DNA of 35,546 nucleotides from a virus. The stretch's first letter is position 1; the number at the start of each line of letters is the position of its first letter. Shown one piece after another: positions 27,651-35,546 of this stretch. The position numbers and the translations under genes are program-made. The stretch lies in the IMG/VR virus record IMGVR_UViG_3300048837_000059, positions 1 to 35,546 of that record. The stretch is one strand, 5' to 3'. The notes under the pieces are model-generated. The model saw nothing but the letters and a program-made list of their open reading frames with translations, was not told where the DNA came from and ran no database searches.

Positions 27651-28063
27651 ATTCCGTATTTTTCCATTTTGTTTTGTATAAACTTCTTCATATCTTCTTT
27701 GATTTCAGCGTCTAAATCTAATACAGAAGCTCTTAAAAAACCTCTACCGTTATTAGATGGTGGCATAAATTTAGTTCCAAATTCTTGATAGACCGCATAC
27801 TCTGTATTAGTGTAAACAAGTCCGCCATTTTTATAGCTTCCACCTTTGTAAGGTTTTCGCATTATGCTATCTTTCAATCTTCCACCAATATAGCCTTTAA
27901 TTCCTGTGCTTTCTGGTGTTCCGACTGGTGCATAATCTTTGGCTTTCCGTTGAACTTTTACAGTTGCGTGATTAAACGCTTCTGATAAATCCAACTTCTC
28001 TATGTTTTTGAATTTGTTAATCGTTTTGCCTAAACCGACAATTCCGATTGTGAACTTTGCCAT
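27647..28063 (-). CDS. HK97 gp10-like head-tail joining protein
   Basis: This 138-residue protein has the family hallmarks K-D-Y-A-P-V-G-T-P (about 48-56), G-R-L-K-D-S-I, and the Y-A-V-Y-Q-E-F-G-T-K-F-M-P-P segment around 95-108. It acts in the neck between head-closure and tail terminator. It overlaps the upstream head-closure gene by 34 nt. Confidence 0.88.
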   Translation of the reverse strand: MAKFTIGIVGLGKTINKFKNIEKLDLSEAFNHATVKVQRKAKDYAPVGTPESTGIKGYIGGRLKDSIMRKPYKGGSYKNGGLVYTNTEYAVYQEFGTKFMPPSNNGRGFLRASVLDLDAEIKEDMKKFIQNKMEKYGI

Positions 28064-28389
28064 TTTTTCGCTATCAATAAGTTATGAGAATCAAAAGGAA
28101 TACTCCTTATGACAATATACAAGACATCTAAATATGAGAGTATAGCTCCATTGGAGATTGCTTCGTGGGTACTTATAACTGCGTCTATGTCTTCTTTGAT
28201 TCCATATTCTTCACGAACTTCGTCAAGTTTATCGAATCTGACATTAGCTAAAAAAGTTTCGTCTGTTTCTACGACTGTTCGATAAGCAAATCCTTCGTTA
28301 TCAACTGTGTTGGTAACTGCGTAAATCGTTATCTCTTTGTCGTAAAAGACTTCAGCTATTTTATTTTTAAAGTTATCTGGTATCTGCAA
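28030..28389 (-). CDS. Head closure / stopper protein
   Basis: This 119-residue, strand-rich protein (E-I-T-I-Y-A-V-T-N-T-V-D-N-E-G, Y-L-D-V-L-Y-I-V) lies between connector and gp10-like genes, the position of the SPP1 gp16-type head closure protein. The assignment is mostly from gene order. It overlaps both neighbours (17 and 34 nt). Confidence 0.7.
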   Translation of the reverse strand: MQIPDNFKNKIAEVFYDKEITIYAVTNTVDNEGFAYRTVVETDETFLANVRFDKLDEVREEYGIKEDIDAVISTHEAISNGAILSYLDVLYIVIRSIPFDSHNLLIAKKWQSSQSELSV

Positions 28390-28807
28390 CTATCGTTGGT
28401 AATCTATACTTCTCTAACATCTTTAGAGAGTTAGAAAACACTTCCGAATCGCTACTGTTTAAAAAATCCGCCATCTTATCCGAATAGTGAACTGTTTGTC
28501 CGTTATCCGAAATACTTGTTATCTCTTTAGTATTACTTCCTGCTACTGTCGAATTTCTGTAAGCACTTACAACTACCTGAGCCAAAACTCTTTCAAGTTC
28601 TTCAGGTAGAATTGCAGGTGCGTCTGCTTCCGTATAATAGAAATCTGTTACATCTTCGTCATCTAGCTGAAGTCTATTCATAAAGATTAATGCTCTATCA
28701 ATTACTGAATCCACAACAAAGTCGAGTAAACCTCCTTCTTCTATTGTTGAATCTAATATAGCAACATAACTTTTAATGGTTGTTTTTTGTGTAGCTAATT
28801 CTTCCAT
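28373..28807 (-). CDS. Head-tail adaptor (connector) protein
   Basis: This 144-residue helical protein (T-Q-K-T-T-I-K-S-Y-V-A-I-L-D-S-T-I-E, L-E-R-V-L-A-Q-V-V-V-S-A-Y-R-N) is encoded just after the major capsid protein, where gp6/gp15-type adaptors are found. The pattern fits the phage_connect/gp15 family of four to five helices. It should form a ring under the portal. Confidence 0.75.
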   Translation of the reverse strand: MEELATQKTTIKSYVAILDSTIEEGGLLDFVVDSVIDRALIFMNRLQLDDEDVTDFYYTEADAPAILPEELERVLAQVVVSAYRNSTVAGSNTKEITSISDNGQTVHYSDKMADFLNSSDSEVFSNSLKMLEKYRLPTIVADTR

Positions 28808-28825
28808 ATTTTCAGGTAATTAAAA

Positions 28826-29665
28826 TTAAGCACTAAGTTCTGATACAACTGTTCCGTACATAATCAAGTCTTCCATTACAGCTTTAGTTCCATAGTTGAA
28901 AAACAACTGCATAGCTGTTTCGTTACTTAAAGGAATTTCTGCTGTTTTGAAATCAACGATTGCAACTGGTTGAGCAACTGCTCCTTTCATCATTGCAATA
29001 GCGTCTTCTGTCTGTCTGTGATTCGAGTAAACTTCTACACCGTGAAAAGTTGGTGTTGCTACTCCTGCTGGATTTGGAAGTGTATCAATATAGCTCTCTA
29101 ATAGTCCGTAAACTTCAGGAGTTAGAGAAAGTGCAATCAATCCTCTGTCTACACCATCAACATTGTCGTTGGTTACAGTTTCAACTGCTTGTATTAGAGT
29201 TTCGATTTGTGCAGAAATATTTGCTCCACCTGATAAATCAACTTGTGTACCTTCTCCTTCTGCTTCTGCGAAGAAAGCTCTATCTAAATGAGCTGTCATT
29301 GAAAGAGAAAAAGATGTTGCCTGTCTGTCTACCATTGCTGGAATACCAAACTGTTCCACATCGAATGTGTTTACCTCTTTGACGATTTCTTTTCTTTGGT
29401 CAAGATTAACTGTTACTCCGTTGTTGATTATTTTATCTCCTTCTCCCAATCCTCTAGCTGTTCCATAGGCTTTCACCAATGAAGATTCAAGTCGTCTTGC
29501 AACAACTGAGCCTGAAGCTGGGTTTCCTGAGATGTTTGTGTTCTTCAGTCTGACTGAGACTGCACCTTTTTGGACTTGGTCGATTAAATTAGCATAGCTT
29601 TCAGTTAACAGTTCTGGTGTCGCTCCATCAGCTTGAAAAATGCTAATTGCATTTGTATGTGCCAT
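28826..29665 (-). CDS. Major capsid protein (HK97 fold)
   Basis: This 279-residue protein follows the scaffold gene. It has an N-terminal arm, a middle E-loop/P-domain region (V-N-L-D-Q-R-K-E-I-V-K-E-V-N-T-F-D-V-E-Q), and the A-domain pattern with R-G-L-I-A-L-S-L-T-P-E-V-Y, F-H-G-V-E-V-Y-S-N and the closing strand A-V-M-E-D-L-I-M-Y. It is not preceded by a protease gene, so maturation cleavage is probably absent. No SD sequence precedes the start, although this must be a very abundant protein. Confidence 0.88.
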   Translation of the reverse strand: MAHTNAISIFQADGATPELLTESYANLIDQVQKGAVSVRLKNTNISGNPASGSVVARRLESSLVKAYGTARGLGEGDKIINNGVTVNLDQRKEIVKEVNTFDVEQFGIPAMVDRQATSFSLSMTAHLDRAFFAEAEGEGTQVDLSGGANISAQIETLIQAVETVTNDNVDGVDRGLIALSLTPEVYGLLESYIDTLPNPAGVATPTFHGVEVYSNHRQTEDAIAMMKGAVAQPVAIVDFKTAEIPLSNETAMQLFFNYGTKAVMEDLIMYGTVVSELSA

Positions 29666-29687
29666 TTTTGTAAGTTGTCAAAATTAA

Positions 29688-30206
29688 TTAAAAAGTCGAA
29701 ATGACTTTTGTTATTTTCTTTTGAGCCTTACTGGTAAAATCTTTTGGAGCATTTCCTTTGAGTTGGTCTGCGATTGCTTCGTTTAATGAAGTTGTCCAAG
29801 ATTCGTTCAATTGTTTAATCCTTTCAAACATCTTTTCTTTATCCTCATTAATTACAAATTCTGCAAACTTGATTGGCATTTTCAATTCATCTAGTTTCGC
29901 TATTGCGTCTAGCTTGTTTTCTCTCAATTGAATTTCCCGCTCTTTACTCTCTAGATACTCTCGCTGTTTTTCAGTAAGCTCTTTTTGCTTTTCCTCTTGA
30001 GATAGAGTTGCTAAGCGTTCGGCTTCTCTTTTTGCCTCTTCTACCGCTCTTTGTTTTTCCGACTCAGCTTTTGATTTTTCCTCAGCTAGTCGCTCTTGTA
30101 GCACTTTATTTAATTCCTCTTGAGTAAAAGACTTGCCACCTTTTTTTTCCTCTTTTTGCGGGGCTTCTGGTGTTTCAGCCTTTTGAGTTATTTTCTCTTT
30201 TTCCAT
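29688..30206 (-). CDS. Capsid scaffolding protein
   Basis: This 172-residue Glu/Lys/Gln-rich protein has a long coiled coil at about 25-100 (F-T-Q-E-E-L-N-K-V-L-Q-E-R-L-A-E-E-K, the start typical of DUF4355-type scaffolds) and a shorter C-terminal helical part. It lies directly before the capsid gene, as scaffolds do. Confidence 0.88.
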   Translation of the reverse strand: MEKEKITQKAETPEAPQKEEKKGGKSFTQEELNKVLQERLAEEKSKAESEKQRAVEEAKREAERLATLSQEEKQKELTEKQREYLESKEREIQLRENKLDAIAKLDELKMPIKFAEFVINEDKEKMFERIKQLNESWTTSLNEAIADQLKGNAPKDFTSKAQKKITKVISTF

Positions 30207-30262
30207 TAAAGATGTATAAAAGATTAACGATTTTACGCTTCTCAGCTATCTAATTAAGTGTA

Positions 30263-31621
30263 TCATTTTTCTGACCAACCGTAAAATTCTTTAGCAACCT
30301 TTTTGATTGCATCATAACTTGCGTAGTCTTTAGGCATTGATGTCATTATCCTATCAACTTCTTTTTTCAACGCTTCTCCTTTTAATTTTCCAACCATGTT
30401 CATTTCTGCATTCCAATCATAATCTCCTCTTATGTCTGTTTTGTCGTATTGATTTTTCATCGCTTTCTCCCATTTAACTTTCCTTGTGTCTTTTAAATCA
30501 ACTGGAAATCCTTCTTCGTTTTTAATGAATACAGATACCCACCTCTCACCTAATTTTTCTGTTATTTCTACCTTTGAAGTATCAGGCGTAAAGTAATGAA
30601 CATCTCTACTGTTCTTGTGTGGTCTTGCTGTTATGAAATCATTGTCTGGTAATATCTTATCTCTGTGTTGTAAAGAATCCAAATCAAACTGCTCGTATGG
30701 TAAATTCGTCTGCTTCATTGGTCTTGTTCTCTCGAAATGAGTTTCGTCTGGTAATAACCAAATCGGTGTGCTTCTACAATTCGGGTGCAATGGCGGATAG
30801 TTTACTCCTACTTTAATCTCGTCTTTCCTAAATACTCGACCGTTCCTGCTTCTACAAATGTCTGAAGTTCTTCCGTCCATTACTGCATAATATTCGTATC
30901 TCTCGTAAATGTTATTAGCGTCTAGTTCTGCTTGATTGTATAAATAGTTTCCTTCTGTTCTCACAAGTCTTTGAGCTTCGTAATTTTGTACTCCAAATTG
31001 TTCTTTTATTCTTCTCGCTATTTTAGAATCACTTTCTCCTGTTGCCAATCCTGCTCCAATTATTAAAGGAACTTCACTTGCGAAAATCCTTTTGTTCTCC
31101 CAAATCCTGTCTGAAAAATTTTTACCGCTCCAATCTGATTTAATAACCTCTTCTACTACTTTGTTATCTAAAATATCTAGACTTCCTTTAACTCCTATAT
31201 CTACATAATCTTTACTCGCTTGATAGTGTGCTTCTCTATAAGTGTTTCCTAATAAATTTCCAATCTGTCTTGTTTCCTCAGGTGCTATTTGTGCAATGCT
31301 CCAATAATTCTGTTGGTATAAAGCTTGTAATCTATTAATAATTCTTATCTGGTTTTCTGAATAGACTTCTTCTAGCTGAATATCAAACTTCGATAGTTTC
31401 TTCCTCAACAAATCTATGTGAAGTTTTTCTTCAGTCTTTGTTAGCTTCTCAAAGAATCCACCTTTCTTGTAAATCTTATCCAAGTCTTTTAAGATTTCTC
31501 TCTCTACTCTTTTATAAATCGGTAACGTATCTATATCCAAAAACCTTTCAGCCCTGACCATTCTTTTGACAGTTCTATCTCGCCAGTAATTTTTATTTCT
31601 CCTTAATTGTGCTTCTGTCAT
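30263..31621 (-). CDS. MuF-type minor head protein with extra C-terminal domain
   Basis: This 452-residue protein has the Phage_Mu_F core near 185-290: R-T-E-G-N-Y-L-Y-N-Q-A, then Y-Y-A-V-M-D-G-R-T-S-D-I-C-R, and the final P-P-L-H-P-N-C-R-S. It acts early in head assembly together with the portal. Residues from about 300 to 452 form an added region (H-Y-F-T-P-D-T-S-K-V-E-I, K-V-K-W-E-K-A-M-K-N) that I do not recognise. MuF proteins often carry C-terminal toxins or injected enzymes. It overlaps the portal gene by 4 nt. Confidence 0.88.
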   Translation of the reverse strand: MTEAQLRRNKNYWRDRTVKRMVRAERFLDIDTLPIYKRVEREILKDLDKIYKKGGFFEKLTKTEEKLHIDLLRKKLSKFDIQLEEVYSENQIRIINRLQALYQQNYWSIAQIAPEETRQIGNLLGNTYREAHYQASKDYVDIGVKGSLDILDNKVVEEVIKSDWSGKNFSDRIWENKRIFASEVPLIIGAGLATGESDSKIARRIKEQFGVQNYEAQRLVRTEGNYLYNQAELDANNIYERYEYYAVMDGRTSDICRSRNGRVFRKDEIKVGVNYPPLHPNCRSTPIWLLPDETHFERTRPMKQTNLPYEQFDLDSLQHRDKILPDNDFITARPHKNSRDVHYFTPDTSKVEITEKLGERWVSVFIKNEEGFPVDLKDTRKVKWEKAMKNQYDKTDIRGDYDWNAEMNMVGKLKGEALKKEVDRIMTSMPKDYASYDAIKKVAKEFYGWSEK

Positions 31622-32934
31622 TTAACTGGAAACTCTGTTGGATTTATAGTTCCGAAATTCATATCTGGTTTAATTCCTACTTCCACATCTTCGTTCTCTG
31701 CTGTTTCTATTTCCTCTTTAACATCATCTATGAAACTTAATTCAGATAATAGAGTAGCTTTGCTTACTAATCCTGATAAGTTATTCACCATCTGTGAAGT
31801 TTCAAAATCATTTCTTGGTAGGTTTCTCTTGAAGATTACATCTACTTCGTGTGTTTCTATCAAAGGCATTGCTTTCAAATTAGCTAGATAGTTATTATAT
31901 TTTCTAAACCTACTTTTTAATCCTGCTTCAAACGACCTTTCTTTTCCTGATATGTTTTGCTCGAATGCTAAAAGTTTATATCTAATAGCTACTCCACTTG
32001 CATTTCCTACGAAGTTTTCGTCAGACATATTAGGTGTCATCGAAATCTTGTGTATATCTTGCTCTAAAACTCTCCTCAATGTGTCTGCATCTAATTCGTT
32101 CAGTTGTTTGGTTAAATACTCCACTTTCGAATCTACTGGTAAATTTGCCATCATTCTACTAGCCTTCATCAATTCTTTTTGCTCTGGTGTTATCTGCATT
32201 CCATAAATCAAAAGAAGTGCGTCTACTAATTGCTCTTTATCGTTTACTCTGTCTGACTGCAAAGTATTATAAGCGTCTATCAAAGAAATTACTTGTTCAT
32301 AATCTCCTTGTTCGTCTGAATTGTTTTGATACTTGATGATAGGAACTTCTCCAAAGTAATGTGGGTCTATTGTATTTAGTGCAATTCTTCCTTTCTGTGT
32401 ATAGTTATACACAAAATTATCGTCATAAACCAAAATGTCTTCAAACTCTCCTCTTTTCTCTGCTCGTTTGTAAATAATTCCGAATACTATTTTGTGTTCT
32501 ATTGAATCATCGTAAACAAGTGCGCAATTTCTTACATCAATATCTTTACTTCTTGGTGAGTTATCCACATTGTAGACTAATTCGTATTGTCTTCCAAATA
32601 TAGAAACGTCTTTAGCTATCTCTCTGTCTAAATCAGTTATAACTTGTTTGTTATATTCTTCTAATAATGGGTCTAAATTAAACTCTTTACTTGCTTTATA
32701 GGTAACAGGATTTCCCAATAAATAACCTACATTAACATCTGTTATATATTTTGCGTGATTCACAATAACCTTATTGTTACTTTGTGCCTCAGCTTTAGTT
32801 CTATACTTGATGATGTGTTCTCCTAAGTAGTAGTTTTCTAAATTACTTAATCTTGATTTGTCCTTATCGTTATAGGCTATTGCTTCTTCGATAAGTTCTG
32901 GAGTTAGCTCCGTTCCTGCTTTAACTGTGAACAT
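31618..32934 (-). CDS. Portal protein, SPP1 gp6-like
   Basis: This 438-residue protein has the SPP1 gp6/phage_prot_Gp6 layout: L-E-N-Y-Y-L-G-E-H near residue 33, G-Y-L-L-G-N-P-V-T-Y near 75, then the wing domain and the long stem helix (V-S-L-I-D-A-Y-N-T-L-Q-S-D-R-V-N-D). It forms the ring through which DNA enters and leaves. An extended -10 promoter-like sequence lies in the 38-nt gap before it. Confidence 0.9.
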   Translation of the reverse strand: MFTVKAGTELTPELIEEAIAYNDKDKSRLSNLENYYLGEHIIKYRTKAEAQSNNKVIVNHAKYITDVNVGYLLGNPVTYKASKEFNLDPLLEEYNKQVITDLDREIAKDVSIFGRQYELVYNVDNSPRSKDIDVRNCALVYDDSIEHKIVFGIIYKRAEKRGEFEDILVYDDNFVYNYTQKGRIALNTIDPHYFGEVPIIKYQNNSDEQGDYEQVISLIDAYNTLQSDRVNDKEQLVDALLLIYGMQITPEQKELMKASRMMANLPVDSKVEYLTKQLNELDADTLRRVLEQDIHKISMTPNMSDENFVGNASGVAIRYKLLAFEQNISGKERSFEAGLKSRFRKYNNYLANLKAMPLIETHEVDVIFKRNLPRNDFETSQMVNNLSGLVSKATLLSELSFIDDVKEEIETAENEDVEVGIKPDMNFGTINPTEFPVK

Positions 32935-32955
32935 TTTGAGAAAGGTAATAATTAT

Positions 32956-32964
32956 ATTATAGCA
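32956..32964 (-). promoter_or_regulatory. Possible extended -10 promoter before the portal gene
   Basis: TGCTATAAT reads on the minus strand (32964-32956), a TGn-TATAAT extended -10 box, about 22 nt before the portal ATG. The best -35 (TTCTTC) at 17 bp is weak. It may add transcription for head genes. Confidence 0.4.
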
Positions 32965-32972
32965 ATTCCACG

Positions 32973-34154
32973 TTAATTGAAGAATTGAATCTCGCTGTTT
33001 CTTATTAGCTTGTGCAACGCTACATATCTTGAAGCGTCTAGTGCGTGATTGAAATCATCTATCGGCTCGTTCGTACTTTTACCGTCTTTTCCTTCTTTCC
33101 ATTTATATTTCCTAGCTTCTGAATCCGTATTAATACTCCTCGCAGTTACTTTAACAACGTAATCTCTCAAGATACTAATTCCAAATCTTATAGAATCGTT
33201 GGACTTATTTGCTTTCTTAATATTGAATCCTGCTCTCCTTATTGCTTCAATTGCTTTTGCGTCTGCTGGGTCTGCGTATATCTCTACATTCTTGTCTAGT
33301 CCTTGCATTTTATCTATAAGTTCTGAATCTAATAATCCAGTTTGGTAGATTAGTTCGTCTATGATTACTTCCTTGTTATACATATAAACATCAACCAAAG
33401 CTGTTGGTGAATTACTAAATCCAAAGTCCAATCCTCTCGCTAATAGTTTAGCGTCTTCTGGTACTGCTTCAATGGTACTCCAATTATAAACGACACCTTG
33501 CAGTTTAGCTTTATTTCCTAGTCCATAGACTTGCCACATATAGTCGTCTGCTGTTCCTGCTTTCTCATTTTCTGGTGTTGGCTCGTAACTTTTAATCTTG
33601 TCTATGATATTCTTCGACAAAAAAGGATTATCAAGCATTGTGGACTTTAAGAATTTTACATCATCTCTTTTGTTTAAATCATAAACCCAATGCTGGTCGT
33701 CATAAGGATTGAAGTCTATTAATATTTTTCGAGTTGTACGCATTTCTAACTGGTCGAAAGCTTTCCTTGCGACCTCCATTACCTCATTAATCCAAACATA
33801 ATCTTGTTTTCTTCCGTGTAATTTAGCTGGGTAATCTAATCCAAAGAAAGCAAACTCTGTATTTCCAACCATATAGACTTGGTCTTGTCTGTTAGGATTT
33901 ATTTCTGGATAGACTGGTATCTTATAAGTGTTTGTTATTTCCTCAAAGTCTTTTAAAAGTGTTCCTCTAATCCAACTCAACTTATCTCTAACAATCGTTA
34001 TTGTTATTTTTTCTCCGTTTAATGCTTTGATTAAAAAGAATAGGAATATCTGCCAAGTTTTACCAGACCTTGAGCCACCTTGATTTACTATTATCTTATA
34101 GTCCTTCTCCGCTTCCAGTATCTTTTGGAGAACTATCGTTGCTGGTATTTCCAT
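32973..34154 (-). CDS. terL: Terminase large subunit (PBSX-like)
   Basis: This 393-residue packaging motor has Walker A G-G-S-R-S-G-K-T at 26-33, Walker B near 119-124 (Y-V-W-I-N-E), and the RNase H-like nuclease domain starting with D243 in G-L-D-F-G-F-S-N-S-P and ending with D-D-F-N-H-A-L-D-A. It resembles Terminase_3/PBSX proteins. This class usually packages by a headful mechanism, consistent with a circular assembly. It overlaps terS by 59 nt. Confidence 0.95.
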   Translation of the reverse strand: MEIPATIVLQKILEAEKDYKIIVNQGGSRSGKTWQIFLFFLIKALNGEKITITIVRDKLSWIRGTLLKDFEEITNTYKIPVYPEINPNRQDQVYMVGNTEFAFFGLDYPAKLHGRKQDYVWINEVMEVARKAFDQLEMRTTRKILIDFNPYDDQHWVYDLNKRDDVKFLKSTMLDNPFLSKNIIDKIKSYEPTPENEKAGTADDYMWQVYGLGNKAKLQGVVYNWSTIEAVPEDAKLLARGLDFGFSNSPTALVDVYMYNKEVIIDELIYQTGLLDSELIDKMQGLDKNVEIYADPADAKAIEAIRRAGFNIKKANKSNDSIRFGISILRDYVVKVTARSINTDSEARKYKWKEGKDGKSTNEPIDDFNHALDASRYVALHKLIRNSEIQFFN

Positions 34155-34554
34155 TTATTATTTTGACTGTGTAGTTTAATGGCTCGTTGCCTGAAGTAAC
34201 ATCAAGTCTTTGTTTTATACTGTACTCATTTTGGTATCTTCTCTCTAATAGCCAAGCAGACGACTGCCAAGTCTTGTTTCCACTTACTTTCTGAATATGA
34301 AATCTCTTAAAGTACATCTCCGCTTTTTTATCTGCCTCAGAAAACTCAACGTACCTGTTCTTCCATTTGTAAATAGTATCTTCTGCAATCGGTGTTAAAG
34401 CACACGAATCTTGTATGGTGCCACCTTCGATTCTGTAAGTCAGGAATAGATAAAGAGGTTCATTCTCGTATTGCTTTTTCTTTGACAAATATTCAGCAAC
34501 TGTACTTTCTAGAAAGAATTTAACTATCTCTTTATTGTATTTTGTTTTTCTCAT
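34096..34554 (-). CDS. terS: Terminase small subunit
   Basis: This 152-residue protein before terL has an N-terminal helix-turn-helix-like region (G-G-T-I-Q-D-S-C-A-L-T-P-I-A-E-D-T-I-Y-K-W, about 45-65) for pac-site recognition. Helical oligomer region and a Ser/Asp/Gly-rich tail follow. Sequence is divergent; position is the main support. Confidence 0.8.
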   Translation of the reverse strand: MRKTKYNKEIVKFFLESTVAEYLSKKKQYENEPLYLFLTYRIEGGTIQDSCALTPIAEDTIYKWKNRYVEFSEADKKAEMYFKRFHIQKVSGNKTWQSSAWLLERRYQNEYSIKQRLDVTSGNEPLNYTVKIINGNTSNDSSPKDTGSGEGL

Positions 34555-35105
34555 TGTTTGAAATTATGTCCACATTTAGGACAAGTAATTAATTTATCTT
34601 CTTTTTCGCTTTGAGATTCATCGTAATTACTTTGAAATTCGTCCCAATTAAAGTCAAACATTTTTATATAGTCATTTATCTGTTCTTCGTCATATCCAAA
34701 CAGTTCCTGAAGCTCTGTAACATCTTCTCCTTGCTTAACCATTTCTCCAATAATACTAGCTACCATTAATTCATCAACAGGAACTTTCTTCTGCTCTTTA
34801 ATAACCGTAATTGCTCTTGCTAGTTTATCGCTTATAGTTCCTAAATTGTTTATTCTTATTTCTTTGAAGTCCAATTCGTTACAAGCTTTCCATCTGTGAA
34901 ATCCGTCTAGTATCTCATAGTTATCTTTCGATAACTCTCTAACGGTAATTGCTTCGAACAAACCTTTCTTCTCAATCTCTGCTTTTATTTCCTCATATCT
35001 TTGTTTATTCTCTGTATTATCTTCAATACTTTCTTTAGGATTCCAAGTGTTAGGTCTTACTGCATTAATATCTACTATTAAATCTGTTCCTATTATTTTT
35101 TGCAT
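34551..35105 (-). CDS. ParB-like domain protein with C-terminal zinc finger
   Basis: This 184-residue protein has a ParB-N fold: V-R-P-N-T-W-N-P-K near 16-24 and the D-G-F-H-R-W-K-A-C signature near 68-76. A C-terminal C-P-K-C knuckle with a following H gives part of a zinc finger. ParB-like nuclease or CTPase proteins occur just before terminase genes in many siphoviruses and may mark DNA or aid packaging. It overlaps terS by 4 nt. This is the second ParB-like protein in the genome; they share only the domain signature. Confidence 0.82.
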   Translation of the reverse strand: MQKIIGTDLIVDINAVRPNTWNPKESIEDNTENKQRYEEIKAEIEKKGLFEAITVRELSKDNYEILDGFHRWKACNELDFKEIRINNLGTISDKLARAITVIKEQKKVPVDELMVASIIGEMVKQGEDVTELQELFGYDEEQINDYIKMFDFNWDEFQSNYDESQSEKEDKLITCPKCGHNFKQ

Positions 35106-35130
35106 TTTATTAATTAATAATTAATTCTAT

Positions 35131-35546
35131 TTAGTCCCATTCTACACCTTTTTTTTTCCAAAGCTCGGTTATAAGCTTCTCCTCTTTTAATATTTTTTCT
35201 GTGTTGTGCTTCCTGCCTCTTTCAACACTAGACCTTGTAATGTAAACCGACAACGGACTTTTGTTTTTAACATCAATTACGTTTCCCCATATAGGACCAG
35301 ACTTCCATTTTATTGAATCGGCAGAATAACAAGGAAACGTTTTTAAAACTTTTGTACTTGTTAATCCTAAGATATGAGTTTTGTGCGTATTTTTTACTAT
35401 GCTATAAACTTTGTTCAACCAATTAATCCTACTCTTTAAGCTAACATCGTTGGCAGGTGATATTCCTATATAGTTCGATGTTTTCATTACTTCTCTCAAC
35501 CATTTAAAATCCTCGTGTTGATGAAAAGTATGTATTGTTTCAATTC
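35131..35546 (-). CDS. dpdA: DpdA-type 7-deazaguanine DNA transglycosylase, C-terminal part
   Basis: This frame enters from the right edge and is in phase with the N-terminal half at 367-1. It begins I-E-T-I-H-T-F-H-Q-H-E-D-F-K-W-L, then I-G-I-S-P-A-N-D, T-H-I-L-G-L-T-S, F-P-C-Y-S-A-D-S-I-K-W, and ends with I-T-E-L-W-K-K-K-G-V-E-W-D. These match DpdA/TGT landmarks: the H-x-x-G region, the L-G barrel strand, the Y-S-x-D-S-x-x-W segment, and the typical x-W-D end. A TTG or ATG inside (35499, 35487) could look like a separate gene start, but the upstream sequence is clearly coding. The next gene, 25 nt downstream, is ParB-like and leads into the packaging genes. Confidence 0.88.
   Translation of the reverse strand, partial: IETIHTFHQHEDFKWLREVMKTSNYIGISPANDVSLKSRINWLNKVYSIVKNTHKTHILGLTSTKVLKTFPCYSADSIKWKSGPIWGNVIDVKNKSPLSVYITRSSVERGRKHNTEKILKEEKLITELWKKKGVEWD

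Noticed and set aside
35131-35499. Separate 122-residue gene at the right edge
   Set aside because: The frame is coding up to the window edge and continues in phase into the N-terminal DpdA half at the left edge.
1-35546. Integrase, attachment site or lysogeny module
   Set aside because: No tyrosine or serine recombinase motif was seen. One small HTH protein is not enough to propose lysogeny.
1-35546. CRISPR array or repeat-spacer structure
   Set aside because: No regularly spaced repeats were seen. The repeats found are a tandem duplication, a 7-bp run, promoter leaders and one start-site pair.

Overview
The window looks like one complete, circularly closed genome of an AT-rich, tailed (siphovirus-like) phage, opened inside a gene. 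Every credible gene lies on the minus strand, so transcription runs from high to low coordinates. The left edge holds the N-terminal half of a DpdA-type DNA transglycosylase (367 down to 1) and the right edge holds the C-terminal half (35546 down to 35131). The two halves join in frame, so the ends are neighbours. No integrase, DNA polymerase, helicase or tRNA was found. The host cannot be named. Start codons lack recognisable Shine-Dalgarno sequences almost throughout and follow A/T-rich leaders, yet three early promoters match the classical sigma-70 consensus. The genes use standard stop codons. Head and tail genes resemble those of SPP1/PBSX/HK97-type phages.

Layout in transcription order. 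(1) 35105-26208: ParB-like protein, small and large terminase, portal, MuF head protein, scaffold, major capsid, head-tail connectors, tail terminator, tail tube, and a tail-assembly chaperone made by a -1 frameshift. (2) 26207-18216: tape measure, distal tail, hub/Tal-like protein, receptor-binding fibre. (3) 18195-14941: lysis/late region with an XhlA-like holin, one- and two-TM proteins, several genes of about 30 codons, a coiled-coil protein with an M23-like N-terminus, and a membrane-anchored HNH protein. (4) 14940-14316: non-coding, with terminators and many hairpins. (5) 14315-8837: early genes, with a NinG/Rap-type nuclease, ERF recombinase, PD-(D/E)XK nuclease, many small unknown proteins, three promoters, and two structured RNA candidates. 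(6) 8677-4146: a small regulator, then a surface-sugar-type module (UDP-sugar 4,6-dehydratase, epimerase, methyltransferase, ParB-like protein, GT4 glycosyltransferase). (7) 4141-1 and 35546-35131: queD, queE, a phosphoribosyltransferase-folE fusion, queC, queF, a GNAT acetyltransferase and dpdA.

The most striking content is the tightly overlapped 7-deazaguanine operon. It encodes every phage-specific step from GTP to preQ1 plus the enzyme that inserts the base into DNA. The acetyltransferase sits between queF and dpdA with 4-nt overlaps on both sides, and a sugar/glycosyltransferase module lies directly upstream. Together these suggest an elaborated 7-deazaguanine DNA modification, possibly N-acyl-preQ1 or a glycosylated form, that protects the genome from restriction. 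The PRT-FolE fusion could recycle the guanine released by base exchange. These last points are inference. The enzyme families are well supported by motifs.
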